Of a stretch of 64,000 nt of DNA, positions 63,680 through 64,000 are shown piece after piece (position 1 is the stretch's first letter; each line of letters opens with the position of its first letter). Source of the DNA: Pseudomonadota bacterium (GTDB lineage: Bacteria > Pseudomonadota > Gammaproteobacteria > Burkholderiales > Gallionellaceae); contig JAJYLY010000006.1 of NCBI GenBank assembly GCA_021787435.1, forward strand, positions 1 through 64,000, given 5' to 3'. The notes beneath the pieces are model-generated. The model ran no database searches. It was not told the origin of the DNA and saw only the letters and a list, made by a program, of their open reading frames with translations. Made by a program: the position numbers and the translations under genes.

Positions 63680-64000
63680 TCATACGTCGCGCCCGAACAA
63701 CCGTTCGACGAAGCGCACGGGCTTGCCGGCATATTTTGAGAAGGAGCGCTCCACGCGGTGTATGTAGCGCTCGGTCTCGCCGCGTCTCTTGCCTATCGCC
63801 TGCAGATGTTCGACCAGCAACGGGGAGAATCCGGCCTGGATTTCATGAAGCTGCCGCCAGAGATCGTCCGTGTCTATCCGCGCGTCCTGCGATGCTTTCC
63901 GCAATCTCGCTTCAAGTTCACGGGCCAGGCGCTCTGTCGGTGTTGCTGATTTCTTGCTGTCGCCACCCTTGTGGTTGCGCAGGTCCTTCGAAAGAAAACT
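63680..64000 (-). CDS. C-terminal end of an unknown protein cut by the window edge
   Basis: An open frame continues to the right edge without a stop, and no start codon of its own is required. The visible 106 residues are charged and helical, with DDLWRQLHEIQAGFSPLLVE, RGETERYIHRVERSFSKY and FVERLFGRDV at the end. I do not recognise it. It is in the same direction as the glycosyltransferases and is probably part of the polysaccharide region. Confidence 0.55.
   Translation of the reverse strand, partial: SFLSKDLRNHKGGDSKKSATPTERLARELEARLRKASQDARIDTDDLWRQLHEIQAGFSPLLVEHLQAIGKRRGETERYIHRVERSFSKYAGKPVRFVERLFGRDV

Noticed and set aside
1..64000. CRISPR arrays, tRNA or rRNA genes
   Set aside because: No regularly spaced repeat series of the right length and no convincing cloverleaf or rRNA sequence was seen by eye.

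Overview
The window looks like the chromosome of a betaproteobacterium, probably of the Nitrosomonadales/Gallionellaceae type. The reasons are the lipA/lipB/ybeD/D-amino-acid-transaminase/dacC block, a RegB/RegA redox two-component pair, a glycolate oxidase operon ending in an alanine-glyoxylate-type aminotransferase (glycolate salvage as in CO2 fixers), a FdxA-type 7Fe ferredoxin, and a long surface-polysaccharide region containing a FeeM-like acyltransferase. The genus is inference from memory of such gene sets; no rRNA or tRNA gene was seen.

Layout. 1-7.4 kb: an accessory island with the 3' end of an IS66-type transposase, three overlapping minus-strand genes that look like sspB-sspC-sspD of the single-stranded DNA phosphorothioation system, and a large unknown protein. 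The island stops at the 3' end of lipA in an AT-rich stretch with three direct repeats spaced exactly 20 bp. 7.4-15 kb: lipA, a small toxin-antitoxin (TA) pair, lipB, ybeD, a D-amino-acid transaminase, dacC, an HDOD protein and regA/regB. 15-17 kb: a PCuAC copper chaperone and a Phd/PIN TA pair enclosed by direct repeats and followed by palindromic elements. 17-22.4 kb: the glycolate operon glcD-glcE-glcF-aminotransferase. 22.4-43.9 kb: housekeeping genes (trxC, nadC, clpB with a clear sigma-32 promoter, a ribosome hibernation factor fused to a cold-shock-like domain, an RlmN-type enzyme, a nitroreductase, yjbQ, a MATE exporter, rho, trxA, fdxA, an AddB/AddA-type helicase-nuclease pair, sodB).

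43.9-64 kb: a surface polysaccharide/acyltransferase region. It holds a FeeM-like acyltransferase, a GAF protein, an O-antigen-ligase-like protein with a large insert, a papain-like peptidase, glycosyltransferases, a polysaccharide deacetylase, two FemAB/GNAT acyltransferases, a flippase and methyltransferases. It is interrupted by a RelBE-like TA pair, two decayed copies of an acyltransferase-3 gene, and an mqsRA module whose toxin is frameshifted but whose operator and antitoxin look intact.

The main accessory themes are the Ssp-type modification island with no sspA or sspE in view, four TA modules at breaks in otherwise ordinary gene order, and several repeat elements. These include a dispersed hairpin repeat present at 16.6 and 55.3 kb, and in-frame repeat-rich insertions in the addB-like and addA-like genes.
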